A DNA stretch of 64,000 nt from NCBI RefSeq assembly GCF_034675845.1, contig NZ_JAUCCU010000001.1:1612001-1676000 (forward strand), in the 5' to 3' direction. The notes beneath the pieces were generated by a model. It searched no databases, was not told where the DNA came from, and saw only the letters and a program-made list of their open reading frames with translations. The stretch is from Castellaniella sp. (GTDB lineage: Bacteria > Pseudomonadota > Gammaproteobacteria > Burkholderiales > Burkholderiaceae_B). Positions 34,715-44,517 of this stretch are shown here, piece after piece (positions within the stretch are counted from its first letter, which is position 1; every line of letters begins with the position of its first letter). The position numbers and the translations under genes were made by a program.

Positions 34715-34726
34715 TGATAATTATCA
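34715..34726. promoter_or_regulatory. Palindrome upstream of the purine permease
   Basis: TGATAATTATCA is a perfect 12-bp palindrome in the 170-bp gap between the regulator stop (34760) and the permease start (34589). Position suits an operator for the permease promoter. Confidence 0.4.
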
Positions 34727-34759
34727 AGCCCGACTGATGTTCTCGCGTACGCGCGATCC

Positions 34760-35710
34760 TTAGGGCTTGGTCAGAGAATTACCCAAACTGGCCTGCAGCA
34801 TGGCGGCCACGCGCACGATGCATTGACGCAGCCAGATGACCTCGGGGGCCCCGTGACAGCGGCGGTGCCATAGCAGATAAAAACGCATGGGCGGGAATTC
34901 AAAGGGCGAGGGCAGGATGGTGATGGGCAGATAGCGGGCGTAATGCTGGGCAAACTGCCGCCCGGTGGTGAAGATCAGATCGGTGCGCAGCAGCATCCCG
35001 GCCACCTGGCCGAAATACGGGATGGTCATCTGGATGTTGCGCCGCAGGCCCTGGGATGCCAGATAGCCATCGATGAAGCTTTGGCGTTCTGACACGTAGG
35101 GAAACGGGGCCAGGTGGGGCAATTCCAGGTATTGCTTCAGGCTCAGGTCGCGCCGGGCGAAGGGGTTCTGGCTACCCACCATGCAGACGACTTCGTCGTC
35201 GAACAGCCGCGCCATGTGCATCTGGGGTGGGGGTTCCAGCCAGTTGCCGATGACCACATCCAGACCACCGTCTTCCAGGCCGCTGGCGTAGTCGTAATCC
35301 GAGTTGATCGGGTGTACGATGAACTTTGCATGGGGGGCTTCGCGACGCAGGATTTCGGCGATATTGGGCAGAAACATCGCGTCCAGGTAATCGGGCGCCC
35401 CCAGGTGGAATTCACGGGTGGTGGTGGCCGGGTCGAACGCCCCCGGTGGATCAGTGATCTGCGCAATGGCCGACAGGGCGTTGTTGGCGTGGGCCAGCAG
35501 GTCCAGGCCGCGCTCGGTGGGTACCATGCCGGTTTTGCTGCGCACCAGGATCGGGTCGCCGGTGATATCGCGCAGACGGCGCAGAGAATTACTGATGGCC
35601 GGCTGCGACAGGCCCAGCTTGATCGCCGCGCGCGAGACGCTTTGCTCGGTCAGCAGGATTTGCAGGATGCGCAGCAGGTGGGTGTCTATGGATTCGCGGG
35701 TTTTGCTCAT
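34760..35710 (-). CDS. LysR-family regulator divergent from xdhABC
   Basis: 316 residues from ATG 35710 (AGGAAT upstream). HTH in LLTEQSVSRAAIKLGLSQPAISNSLRRL; effector domain with FHLGAPDYLDAMFLP and LEDGGLDVVIGNWLEPPP. Paralogue of the protein at 32256-33191. Placement between xdhA (divergent) and the permease (same strand, downstream) makes it the likely regulator of xanthine oxidation and uptake. Confidence 0.92.
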   Translation of the reverse strand: MSKTRESIDTHLLRILQILLTEQSVSRAAIKLGLSQPAISNSLRRLRDITGDPILVRSKTGMVPTERGLDLLAHANNALSAIAQITDPPGAFDPATTTREFHLGAPDYLDAMFLPNIAEILRREAPHAKFIVHPINSDYDYASGLEDGGLDVVIGNWLEPPPQMHMARLFDDEVVCMVGSQNPFARRDLSLKQYLELPHLAPFPYVSERQSFIDGYLASQGLRRNIQMTIPYFGQVAGMLLRTDLIFTTGRQFAQHYARYLPITILPSPFEFPPMRFYLLWHRRCHGAPEVIWLRQCIVRVAAMLQASLGNSLTKP

Positions 35711-35849
35711 GTCTGCATTATTCCTGTGTGGACGGCTGGCGTCCATGATCAGAGACCCTGATACCCGCCATCATCAATGGCAAATACTCAGGCCGACTGC
35801 TTGATGCTATCTTGATCCCATTAACGGCCCCACAATAAAAGGTAACCCC

Positions 35850-37334
35850 ATGGAGACAACTGCCATTCGCTTTCACTATCGTGGACAGGTCCACGAAGTC
35901 ACTGATCAGCCTACCACGCGCACCGTGTTGCAGTACCTGCGTGAAGACTTAAGCTGCATGGGCACCAAGGAAGGCTGTGCCGAGGGCGACTGTGGGGCCT
36001 GCACCGTGATGGTGGCCGAACCCGACGGTCATGGCGGCGTGACCATGCGTGCCGTCAATTCCTGCATACAGTTTCTGCCCACGCTGGATGGCAAGGCCCT
36101 GTATACAGTCGAGGATTTGCGCCAACCCGATGGCGCGTTGCACCCTGTGCAGCAGGCCATGGTGGATTGTCACGGTTCGCAGTGCGGGTTTTGCACGCCG
36201 GGGTTTGTGATGTCGATGTGGGGCATGTACCTGGCCCAGGGCCCCCAAGGCCCGGCACCGGACCGCACCCAGATCGATGATGTCCTGTCCGGCAATCTAT
36301 GCCGTTGCACGGGCTATCAGCCCATTGTGCGTGCCGCCACCGAGATGTTCGACTACCCCGTCGTGGATTTCGACCGCGCCGCTTTGGCAAAAATCCTGTC
36401 TGCTTTGCAGCGCGACGAGGTTTTTTCCTATACGTTCGACGGCCATACTTTTCATGCGCCGCGCACCCTGGCCCAGCTGGCGCAATTGCGCTTGGACTAC
36501 CCGGATGCCCGCATTCTGGCAGGCAGCACGGACGTGGGCCTGTGGGTCACGAAACAACACCGCGATCTGCCGCACCTGATCTACATCGGCCAGGTACAGG
36601 AATTGCGCGATATTCACCAAGAAGGCGACGACCTGATCATCGGCGCCGGTGCTTTGCTGAATGATGCTTTCGATGCGTTGGTGGTGCATCTGCCCGAACT
36701 CGCCGAATTGCGCCAGCGTTTTGCGTCCTTCCCGATCCGCAATGCCGGCACCTTGGGCGGCAATGTGGCCAATGGCTCGCCGATTGGCGATTCCATGCCG
36801 GCCCTGATTGCGCTGGGCACCCGGATCATTTTGCGCCGGGGCGACCGCGTGCGTGAAATGCCGCTGGAAGACTTCTATCTGGCCTACCAGAAAACCGCTG
36901 CGGAACCCGGCGAGTTCGTCCAGGGCATGCGGGTGCCGGTCCATGTCGAAGGCCGCCAATTCCGCACCTATAAGCTGTCCAAACGCTTCGATCAGGATAT
37001 TTCTGCCGTGTGCGCGGCCTTTGCGGTGCAGCTGGATGACCAGGGCGTGGTGCGCAGCCTGCGCACAGGCTATGGTGGGGTGGCGGCTACGCCCAGCCGG
37101 GCACGGGCGGTCGAGGCCGCCCTGCAAGACCAGCCTTGGGACGAGACCCATGTGCGGGTGGCCATGACGGCCATGGCCCAGGACTTCAAACCCCTGACCG
37201 ATATGCGGGCCAGCAGTGATTACCGACAGCTGGCATCACAAAATCTGCTGTATCGCTTTTATCTTGAAACCGCCCCTGGGGCGCCGTTGGCGACGCATCA
37301 GGTGAATACGGCCAATCTGGCCGAGCTTGCTTGA
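35850..37334 (+). CDS. xdhA: Xanthine dehydrogenase small subunit (Fe-S and FAD)
   Basis: 494 residues. Two 2Fe-2S domains: CAEGDCGACTVM, then GSQCGFCTPGFVMSM with GNLCRCTGYQPI. The FAD domain has ILAGSTDVGLW and RNAGTLGGNVANGSPIGDSM. It passes electrons from the molybdenum centre of XdhB to NAD+. The stop lies 10 bp before xdhB. Confidence 0.97.
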   Translation: METTAIRFHYRGQVHEVTDQPTTRTVLQYLREDLSCMGTKEGCAEGDCGACTVMVAEPDGHGGVTMRAVNSCIQFLPTLDGKALYTVEDLRQPDGALHPVQQAMVDCHGSQCGFCTPGFVMSMWGMYLAQGPQGPAPDRTQIDDVLSGNLCRCTGYQPIVRAATEMFDYPVVDFDRAALAKILSALQRDEVFSYTFDGHTFHAPRTLAQLAQLRLDYPDARILAGSTDVGLWVTKQHRDLPHLIYIGQVQELRDIHQEGDDLIIGAGALLNDAFDALVVHLPELAELRQRFASFPIRNAGTLGGNVANGSPIGDSMPALIALGTRIILRRGDRVREMPLEDFYLAYQKTAAEPGEFVQGMRVPVHVEGRQFRTYKLSKRFDQDISAVCAAFAVQLDDQGVVRSLRTGYGGVAATPSRARAVEAALQDQPWDETHVRVAMTAMAQDFKPLTDMRASSDYRQLASQNLLYRFYLETAPGAPLATHQVNTANLAELA

Positions 37335-37344
37335 GGAGGCCATC

Positions 37345-39723
37345 ATGAACATGCGCGTCAATATCCCCGTTGAACTCGACCGTCTGGCGGTCAGCAACGA
37401 CAGCATCCCCCATCCTGTGGTGGGCGAACCCGCCGCCGGGGCTTCCAGCCCGCACGAATCCGCCCTGCTGCATGTCAGCGGCGAAGCCGTCTATACCGAC
37501 GATATCCCCGAACTGCGCAATACCGTATATGCCGCGCTGGGCTTGTCCGAAAAACCCCATGCGCGGATCACCGCCATGGACCTGGATGCCGTGCGCCAAG
37601 CCCCGGGCGTGCTGGCGGTCTATACCGCCCAGGATATCCCGGGGGTCAACGACTGCGGCCCGGTGATTGCCGACGAGCCCATTTTGGCCGATGTCCTGGT
37701 GCAATATGTGGGTCAGCCCATGTTTGTGGTGGTGGCCAAGACCGTAGAGCAGGCCCGCCGCGCCGCCCGCCTGGGCAAGATCAGCTACGCAGAACTGCCG
37801 TTCATCCTGACGCCGAAACAGGCCAAGGATGCCGGCCTCGGGACGACGGATGAGTTGCGTCTGATTCAGGGCGATGTACAAGCAGCCCTGGATCATGCCC
37901 CGGTGCGTCTGACCGGCGAATTCTCCTGCGGAGGCCAAGAACAGTTCTACCTGGAAGGCCAGATTTCCTACGCCATTCCGCGCGAAAAAGACGGCATGCT
38001 GGTGCTGTGCTCTACCCAGCACCCCACTGAAATGCAGCATGCCGTGTCACATGCCCTGGGTTGGGCGCGCCACCAGGTCGAGATCGAATGTCGCCGCCTG
38101 GGCGGCGGGTTCGGCGGTAAAGAATCCCAGTCCGCAGTGTTCGCCTGCGTGGCATCGGTATGCGCGCATCTGTTGCAGCGTCCTGTCAAGCTGCGTATCG
38201 ACCGCGATGACGACATGACGATCACCGGCAAGCGCCACGGTTTCTATTATGAATACGACGTGGGCTTTGACCAGGATGGCCGCATCCTGGGTGTGAAGCT
38301 GGACATGACCCTGCATTCAGGGTTTTCGGCGGATCTGTCCGAGGCCGTGGCCAGCCGCGCCCTGGCGCACTTTGACAATGCCTATTACATCCCGGCTGCC
38401 GATATCCACACCATGTGCGGCAAGCTCAATACCCAGTCGGCCACGGCGTTTCGCGGATTCGGCGCGCCGCAGGGGGCGCTGGTCACCGAAATGCTGCTGG
38501 ACCGTGTGGCCCGAGCACTGGGCAAAGACCCGCTGGATATCCGCTATCTGAACCTATATGGCACGGATACCCGCAACACCACGCCGTATGGCGAGGTCGT
38601 GGCGGGCAATATCCTGCACCCGCTGATCAGCGAACTCGAAGCCAGCTCTGATTACCGCGCCCGGCGTCAGGCGGTCAAGGATTTCAACGCCCACAGTCCG
38701 ATCCTGAAAAAAGGCCTGTCCATCAGTGCCGTCAAGTTCGGCATCTCCTTCAATGTGCCCGCCTTCAACCAGGCTGGCGCACTGGTGCACATTTATCGCG
38801 ATGGCTCGGTGCTGCTGAATCATGGCGGCATCGAAATGGGCCAGGGCCTGAATACCAAGGTCGCGCAGATCGTGGCTAATACCCTGGGGCTGGATCTGGA
38901 ATGTGTGCGGGTCACCGCCACCGACACCTATAAGGTGGTCAATACGTCCGCCACGGCGGCATCCACCGGGTCCGACCTGAACGGCAAGGCTGCCGAGGAC
39001 GCCGCCCTGACGCTGCGCGCGCGGCTGGCCGACTTTGCGGCCCGCAAATATGGCGGCAAGGCCGATGATGTCACCTTTGCCTGGCGGCAGGTCAGCGTCA
39101 ATGGCAAGACCCTGCCCTTTGCCCAACTGGTCGAGGAAGCCTATTGGGATCGCGTGCAGCTGTGGTCCGATGGGTTTTACAAAACCCCCGAGATCAGCTG
39201 GGACAAGGCCACCAGCCGGGGCAATCCGTTCTTCTACTATGCGTTTGGGGCGGCGGTCTCCGAGGTCGTGGTCGATACCCTGACCGGCGAATGGCGGCTG
39301 CTGCGCGCCGATATCCTGCACGATGCCGGTGCGTCCATCAATCCGGCCATTGATATTGGCCAGATCGAAGGCGGCTATATCCAGGGCATGGGCTGGCTGA
39401 CCACCGAGGAACTGGTCTGGCGTGAGTCGGACGGTCGCCTGACCACGCACGCGCCGTCCACCTACAAGATCCCGGCCATCAGCGATTGCCCGCGCGACTT
39501 CCGGGTGCAGCTGTTCAAGACCCGCAATCATGTGGATTCCGTCCACCACTCCAAGGCGGTGGGCGAACCTCCGCTGGTGCATGGGGTCAGCGCCTTCAAT
39601 GCCATTGCCGATGCGCTGGCGTCGCTGGGGGATGGGAAGCAATCCCCCGACCTGGATGCGCCCGCTACCCCCGAGGCGATTCTGAAGGCCGCCGAAGGAC
39701 TGCGCCGTCACAGCCTTGTCTAA
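37345..39723 (+). CDS. xdhB: Xanthine dehydrogenase molybdopterin subunit
   Basis: 792 residues; GGAGG precedes ATG 37345. Molybdenum-cofactor motifs are GGQEQFYLEGQ, GGGFGGKESQ, FRGFGAPQGALVTEM and the catalytic Glu in GEPPLVHGVSAF. It oxidises hypoxanthine and xanthine to urate together with XdhA. The central position in xdhABC-guaD, all within short gaps, shows an operon. Confidence 0.97.
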   Translation: MNMRVNIPVELDRLAVSNDSIPHPVVGEPAAGASSPHESALLHVSGEAVYTDDIPELRNTVYAALGLSEKPHARITAMDLDAVRQAPGVLAVYTAQDIPGVNDCGPVIADEPILADVLVQYVGQPMFVVVAKTVEQARRAARLGKISYAELPFILTPKQAKDAGLGTTDELRLIQGDVQAALDHAPVRLTGEFSCGGQEQFYLEGQISYAIPREKDGMLVLCSTQHPTEMQHAVSHALGWARHQVEIECRRLGGGFGGKESQSAVFACVASVCAHLLQRPVKLRIDRDDDMTITGKRHGFYYEYDVGFDQDGRILGVKLDMTLHSGFSADLSEAVASRALAHFDNAYYIPAADIHTMCGKLNTQSATAFRGFGAPQGALVTEMLLDRVARALGKDPLDIRYLNLYGTDTRNTTPYGEVVAGNILHPLISELEASSDYRARRQAVKDFNAHSPILKKGLSISAVKFGISFNVPAFNQAGALVHIYRDGSVLLNHGGIEMGQGLNTKVAQIVANTLGLDLECVRVTATDTYKVVNTSATAASTGSDLNGKAAEDAALTLRARLADFAARKYGGKADDVTFAWRQVSVNGKTLPFAQLVEEAYWDRVQLWSDGFYKTPEISWDKATSRGNPFFYYAFGAAVSEVVVDTLTGEWRLLRADILHDAGASINPAIDIGQIEGGYIQGMGWLTTEELVWRESDGRLTTHAPSTYKIPAISDCPRDFRVQLFKTRNHVDSVHHSKAVGEPPLVHGVSAFNAIADALASLGDGKQSPDLDAPATPEAILKAAEGLRRHSLV

Positions 39724-39732
39724 GGAGGCCAT

Positions 39733-40770
39733 ATGAGCACAGCCTGGATCGATCAGGCGCTTTGGTGCCTGGAGCGCCAACAGCCTGTCGTGTTGATCAG
39801 CGTGGCCTCGATACGGGGGTCCGCCCCGCGTGAGGCCGGTGCCAAGATGCTGGTTTCAGCAGGCCACCAATGGTTGACCATTGGGGGTGGACAGCTGGAA
39901 TGGCAGGCCACGCACCTGGCGCGTGCCCAGTTGCAGGATGCCGGGCACGCGGACCGCTGGGTGCGGGACATCCCGCTGGCGGCTTCGCTGGGGCAGTGTT
40001 GTGGCGGGCTGGTGACGCTGATGTTCGAACACCTGCGCGAGAGCGACCGGGCCTGGCTGATGCAGGCGCGCCAGCGCCTGTGCCAACAGGAAGCCTTCGA
40101 GCGCGAAGTCGGCGTCGGTGGCCCTGAGCTGGCGTCCTGGGTGCATCTGCAGGACAGCACGTCTGCCTCGCATCCCCGCGATCGTTTTCAGGCCAGCCGC
40201 CTGCTGGACATGGCCGATGCGCGCGGCTGTCCGGTCTTGACCGAGCCGCTGGTGCCGGACGCTTTGCATGTCGTGGTGTTCGGGGCTGGGCACGTGGGGC
40301 ATGCGCTGGTGAATATCCTGGGGACCTTGCCGTGCCGGGTCACGTGGGTGGACGCCCGCGATGATTTATTCCCGGATCAGGTTGCGCCCAATGTCACCAT
40401 CGAGGCCACGGATACCCCCGAGGCCGTGATCGATCAGGCTGCGCCCGATAGCTGTTATCTGGTGATGACACACGATCATGCGCTGGATCAGCATTTGTGC
40501 GAACAGGTGATGAAGCGCGACGATGTGGCCTATCTGGGCCTGATCGGATCGGCCACCAAATGGCATAAGTTCAAGCAGCGCTTTGCGGCGCGAGGCATTG
40601 CACCGGATCGCTATGCCCGCATTACCTGCCCGATTGGCGAGCCCGGCATCGAGGGCAAGCAGCCTGCCGTGATTGCCGTTTCGGTGGCGGCGCAACTGAT
40701 GCGCCTGCGCACGCAGATGATGCATCGGCTGGCCGCCATGCAGGATGAAGCCGCTACCGCCACTCTTTAA
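39733..40770 (+). CDS. xdhC: Xanthine dehydrogenase accessory protein XdhC
   Basis: 345 residues, AAGGAGG before ATG 39733. It inserts sulfurated molybdenum cofactor into XdhB. Features: VLISVASIRGSAPREAGAKM, LGQCCGGLVTLMFE, the Rossmann part VVFGAGHVGHALVNIL and YLVMTHDHALDQHLC, then YLGLIGSATKWHKF. The cysteine pair in GQCCGG is typical. Confidence 0.96.
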   Translation: MSTAWIDQALWCLERQQPVVLISVASIRGSAPREAGAKMLVSAGHQWLTIGGGQLEWQATHLARAQLQDAGHADRWVRDIPLAASLGQCCGGLVTLMFEHLRESDRAWLMQARQRLCQQEAFEREVGVGGPELASWVHLQDSTSASHPRDRFQASRLLDMADARGCPVLTEPLVPDALHVVVFGAGHVGHALVNILGTLPCRVTWVDARDDLFPDQVAPNVTIEATDTPEAVIDQAAPDSCYLVMTHDHALDQHLCEQVMKRDDVAYLGLIGSATKWHKFKQRFAARGIAPDRYARITCPIGEPGIEGKQPAVIAVSVAAQLMRLRTQMMHRLAAMQDEAATATL

Positions 40771-40831
40771 ATATCCCGAATTCGTGCTGGCGCACAGCCA
40801 GCCATCAAAAATATCCCCGAAGGAGACACCC

Positions 40832-42160
40832 ATGACCTCGTCGTCAAACACCCCCGCTGTGCCTGACGTTCAGGCTTACCGTGCCCAATTGCTGTATTTC
40901 CGCGACACCCCCAAGGCCGAGGACGAGGCCTGTGAATGGATTCGCGATGGTCTGCTGGTGGTGCGCGATGGCCGCATCGAACAATGCGGCGAATACGATC
41001 AGCTGGTGCGGGATCTGCCACCCGGCATGGCGGTGCACGACTGGCGCGGGCGTCTGATCACACCGGGCTTCATCGATACGCACATTCACTATCCGCAGAC
41101 GGACATGATTGCCTCGCCGGCCCCCGGCCTGCTGCCCTGGCTGGAAACCTATACTTTTCCCACCGAGCGGCGTTTTGAAAACCCGGAGTACGCCCAGGAG
41201 GTCGCCAAGTTCTTCCTGGATGAATTGCTGCGCTGCGGCACCACGACCGCGCTGGTGTATTGCACCGTGCACCCAGGCTCGGCCCAGGCTTTCTTCGAAG
41301 AAAGCCACGCCCGCAATCTGCGGATGGTGGCGGGCAAGGTCATGATGGACCGCAACTGCCCGGAATATCTGCGCGACACCGCCGAAACCGGCGCTCGCGA
41401 CAGCGAAATGCTGCTGCAGCGCTGGCATGGCACGGGCCGTCAACTGTATGCCCTGACGCCGCGCTTTGCACCGACTTCCACCCCGGAACAGCTAGGCCGT
41501 TGCGGCGAGCTGGCCCAGCGCTATCAGGACGTATTCATCCAGTCGCATGTGTCCGAAAATCAGGACGAGGTCAAATGGGTGATGAGCCTGTTCCCCGGCC
41601 ATCGCAGCTATCTGGATATTTATGATGACTATGGCCTGCTGCGTCCGCGGTCGGTGTACGGCCATTGCGTGTGGCTGGACGATGATGATCGCCGCCGTAT
41701 GCGCGATGCCGGGGCAGTAGCCGCACATTGCCCCACGTCGAACCAGTTTCTGGGCAGCGGCCTGTTCGACTTTGCTTCGGCCAGTGATTTCAATATGCCG
41801 GTGACCTTAGCCACCGATGTGGGGGCGGGCTCGTCGTTTTCCATGCTGCAGACCATGAACGAAGCCCATAAGGTCGCCCGCCTGTCCGGCCACCACCTGA
41901 CCGCCCGGCGCATGTTCTGGCAGGCCACCCAGGGGGCAGCCAAGCACCTGGGCCTGACCGGCCAGATCGGCACCCTGGAAGCCGGCGCGGAGGCCGACTT
42001 TGTCGTACTGGATCCCAAGTCCACCCCGCTGCTGGAGCGTCGCACTGCGCGTGCGGAATCCCTGGAAGAGCTGTTGTTTGCCTTGGCGATGCTGGGCGAT
42101 GATCGGGCGGTTGCCGCGACTTATGCAGCGGGGCGGGAAGTGCATCGGCGGGTTGCTTAG
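40832..42160 (+). CDS. guaD: Guanine deaminase
   Basis: 442 residues; AAGGAG precedes ATG 40832, and the longer frame overlapping xdhC has no support. An amidohydrolase turning guanine into xanthine. Zinc ligands and active-site blocks: GFIDTHIHYPQTDM, HVSENQDEVKWV, VYGHCVWLDDDDRRR, CPTSNQFLGSGLFD and ATDVGAGSSFSML. It feeds xanthine directly to the XdhAB encoded before it, closing the xdhABC-guaD operon. Confidence 0.96.
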   Translation: MTSSSNTPAVPDVQAYRAQLLYFRDTPKAEDEACEWIRDGLLVVRDGRIEQCGEYDQLVRDLPPGMAVHDWRGRLITPGFIDTHIHYPQTDMIASPAPGLLPWLETYTFPTERRFENPEYAQEVAKFFLDELLRCGTTTALVYCTVHPGSAQAFFEESHARNLRMVAGKVMMDRNCPEYLRDTAETGARDSEMLLQRWHGTGRQLYALTPRFAPTSTPEQLGRCGELAQRYQDVFIQSHVSENQDEVKWVMSLFPGHRSYLDIYDDYGLLRPRSVYGHCVWLDDDDRRRMRDAGAVAAHCPTSNQFLGSGLFDFASASDFNMPVTLATDVGAGSSFSMLQTMNEAHKVARLSGHHLTARRMFWQATQGAAKHLGLTGQIGTLEAGAEADFVVLDPKSTPLLERRTARAESLEELLFALAMLGDDRAVAATYAAGREVHRRVA

Positions 42161-42262
42161 GTCGATCAGCACAAGCCAATATCCACTTATTTCGAGCCAT
42201 AAACACCTCCGTCGAGTAGACATTATCTAGTACAGATTCGGAACTGTGGTTAGCCGAGGCAT

Positions 42263-42400
42263 AAACTACACCGGCAGGATGTTGCCCAGCGATGCATGCG
42301 GGCGGTATTCGTTGTAATCGATCAATCACTGGCAGGTAATGGTTTGTGCCTGTTGCAGGTTTGCAAACAGATGTGCATCGAGCGCTTCTGTTCGTGGAGT
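42263..42400 (-). pseudogene. IS3-family orfB 3' remnant
   Basis: On the minus strand the translation reads RTEALDAHLFANLQQAQTI and, after an internal TGA, LIDYNEYRPHASLGNILPV, the C-terminus of an IS3-family transposase. Nothing else of the element remains, so it is a fossil just after guaD. Confidence 0.7.
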
Positions 42401-42433
42401 CCTTGCGGGTGGTTCGGCGCGCAGCAGCCATTA

Positions 42434-42560
42434 TGAGCCTGATCCAGCCAGCGAAGATGAACGGGCATGATCCGTGTATGCCTATCTGAAGGATGTAATC
42501 ACGCGCTTGCCGACGCATTCGAACGGCCGGATCGAGGAGCTGCTGCCCCATCTATGAGCA
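42434..42560 (+). pseudogene. IS66-family TnpC 3' remnant
   Basis: SLIQPAKMNGHDP followed, after a two-base shift, by YAYLKDVITRLPTHSNGRIE and ELLPH matches the C-terminal tail of IS66 TnpC. Only about 40 codons survive. The remaining sequence to 42771 holds no recognisable gene but should contain the promoter of the GNAT gene. Confidence 0.7.
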
Positions 42561-42771
42561 CCAGAAACTGCTGGCTAAATGACGAACGGCCGTTCGCGTG
42601 GCGGTTCGTCACTGTGTATTTCCCCTGTGCTTACGGGCTATACTACTATGAACAGCCAAACATCAAGCAGCAGGCGTAGGAAGATGGCATACCACTGAAA
42701 GTTGACTTAGTCAAGTTAATGCGTTATTCAGTCATTTTTGATAAACTCGCTGGTTGATTGGAGAGAAAACG

Positions 42772-43365
42772 ATGCGGACGCTGGTACTTGACAAAGCTTC
42801 TTGGGCGACACGCTCCGAGGTTACGCGTGGTGTAATTCAAGATGTCTGGGGGTGTATCTCCGATCTAGCCGATCAATATCCGGATTTCCACCAATGGTTC
42901 GAGCAGAAAGTTATTCCCGGAATACGCATTGGTGAGAGAACTCTCTTGGTCGAATATAGGAGCGGTAAGATCGCAGGACTAGTGGTTCTAAAAGAAACTG
43001 ACGAGGAGCAAAAGCTATGCTGCCTGCGGGTGATGGAAGATTTCCATTCAACCGGTTTGGGTATACGGCTCTTCGAGAGGTCCTTTGAACTGCTGAATAA
43101 CGACAAGCCACTGCTTAGCATTTCAGATACGCGTTTTCCATCATTCGTGCGCGTATGCCACTATTTTGGCTTTCGGTTAGAACAAGAATTGACAGGCCTC
43201 TACCGACCTGGTCATACTGAGTATGTTTTTAATGGTGTGCTATCCGACAACCGGCATGAAAGGGAGCTTCACATCCCACACTATCAGGGCACACTCTCAA
43301 AATTGGCCCCACCAGCGGTCGAGATTGTTTTTCAGCCTTCTCGCGTTTTGCTTCGCCCAGGTTAA
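42772..43365 (+). CDS. GNAT-family N-acetyltransferase-like protein
   Basis: 197 residues; GGAGAG precedes ATG 42772. The GNAT fold is suggested by TLLVEYRSGKIAGLVVLKE, the acetyl-CoA-loop-like RVMEDFHSTGLGIRLFERSF and the C-terminal PSFVRVCHYFGFRLEQEL and YRPGHTEYVFNG. The substrate is unknown. Base composition is clearly more AT-rich than the purine genes, indicating transfer. Its last 69 bp overlap the 3' end of the membrane protein gene on the other strand. As I recall, acetyltransferases with this ending occur near ASCH-domain genes; that link needs checking. Confidence 0.7.
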   Translation: MRTLVLDKASWATRSEVTRGVIQDVWGCISDLADQYPDFHQWFEQKVIPGIRIGERTLLVEYRSGKIAGLVVLKETDEEQKLCCLRVMEDFHSTGLGIRLFERSFELLNNDKPLLSISDTRFPSFVRVCHYFGFRLEQELTGLYRPGHTEYVFNGVLSDNRHERELHIPHYQGTLSKLAPPAVEIVFQPSRVLLRPG

Positions 43366-44517
43366 TAGGTTTCGTGCGGATTGAGCATCAACATGGATGA
43401 TCAGCACTGGCACTGACAAAAATATCATCCACAACATCCACGGGTATGACAGTATCTCGGCGTATACGCTCTCAATGAAATGTAAATTGCTACCCCGTGT
43501 AGCAATAAAACCCGAATGTATTACGCTCCAGATGGCGCTACCAAAAGCTCCCAACCAAAGCATCAGGGCCACGAACTTATAAGACTTCATGGTGGACGAG
43601 GCTGTTCTCACAAAACGACCTAATGCGACCAAATCTTTGACTGATTGATTTTCATTTTTTCCAGACGCACTCCATTGATAACCCAAATACCCTTTGATGG
43701 TCTCATCCTGTCGATTGCTTACTCCCGGTAAACCCAAGTAGTAATTCCAAATCGCTTCGTCCTCAAGCGAACGACACCCTTTATAGTTCTCGCTGTGAAA
43801 AGGAAGCTCGGTATCCCGAGAAACAATAACAAAAACATGGATTTTAGAGATTTTTGGGAACTTCAGAGTAGGGTCATGTAAGAGAATTTCGTCAGGCACT
43901 CCTCTTCTTACATTCACGCGCAGATCTAATAAATGTGTTATTGAACTGGAGCTCAGAAGATTCCGATCTTTAGGGTGGAACTCAGTAATGAAAACTGCAC
44001 GAGGAACATCGCGAAAACGTAGGCGCATGTAAGCTCTGTCCATGATTTCAGTCTCTGAGGTTGACTTTACTTCCTTTGGAATAGAGATATTTACTCGCGT
44101 AAGAGAGTAATCACCGGCTACGATCTCCTCTAACTCAATTCCATTAGCACTCAGACGTAATAAAGTAAATTTAGTCTCTGATTCCCCAGACCCTAAAGTC
44201 ACATGTGCGATATTTTCGCTGGAAGCACTCCTATATGATACTGACTCATTAAAGACCGCCGTTAGCAACTTCTCGTTGTCAAGTTTGCCCCCAAGGTCAA
44301 TGACACTTCCATGTCGCAATGTCCAAGGAAGATCGATCACGACCTTCCCAACGCGTTGAATATTATGAATCATCATGCCAAGGTCAAGATAATGGCCCCC
44401 CCTCAAGTCCCAGAGGTTGACATGCAAGTCCGCCTTTGGATGATGGTCCTTGGAATCGGTTGTATTGGGCTGAGCATCTTCAAACCTAACGATGATCCCA
44501 GAGAATGGATACATCAT
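43297..44517 (-). CDS. Uncharacterised protein with two C-terminal membrane helices
   Basis: 406 residues, no family recognised. Residues 1-~300 look soluble and beta-rich (ADLHVNLWDLRGGHYLDLG, GSVIDLGGKLDNEKLL, AVFITEFHPKDRNLL). Then come two hydrophobic segments (FVALMLWLGAFGSAIWSVI and ILSYPWMLWMIFLSVPVLII) and a basic tail. ATG 44517 overlaps the ASCH gene stop by 4 bp, so translation is coupled. AT-rich like its neighbours. The shape, a soluble domain with a two-helix membrane end, resembles effectors that act on membranes; this is speculation. Confidence 0.7.
   Translation of the reverse strand: MMYPFSGIIVRFEDAQPNTTDSKDHHPKADLHVNLWDLRGGHYLDLGMMIHNIQRVGKVVIDLPWTLRHGSVIDLGGKLDNEKLLTAVFNESVSYRSASSENIAHVTLGSGESETKFTLLRLSANGIELEEIVAGDYSLTRVNISIPKEVKSTSETEIMDRAYMRLRFRDVPRAVFITEFHPKDRNLLSSSSITHLLDLRVNVRRGVPDEILLHDPTLKFPKISKIHVFVIVSRDTELPFHSENYKGCRSLEDEAIWNYYLGLPGVSNRQDETIKGYLGYQWSASGKNENQSVKDLVALGRFVRTASSTMKSYKFVALMLWLGAFGSAIWSVIHSGFIATRGSNLHFIESVYAEILSYPWMLWMIFLSVPVLIIHVDAQSARNLLTWAKQNARRLKNNLDRWWGQF

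Noticed and set aside
40785..40801. GCTGG/CCAGC hairpin between xdhC and guaD
   Set aside because: A 5-bp stem in GC-rich DNA is expected by chance and the genes are clearly in one operon.
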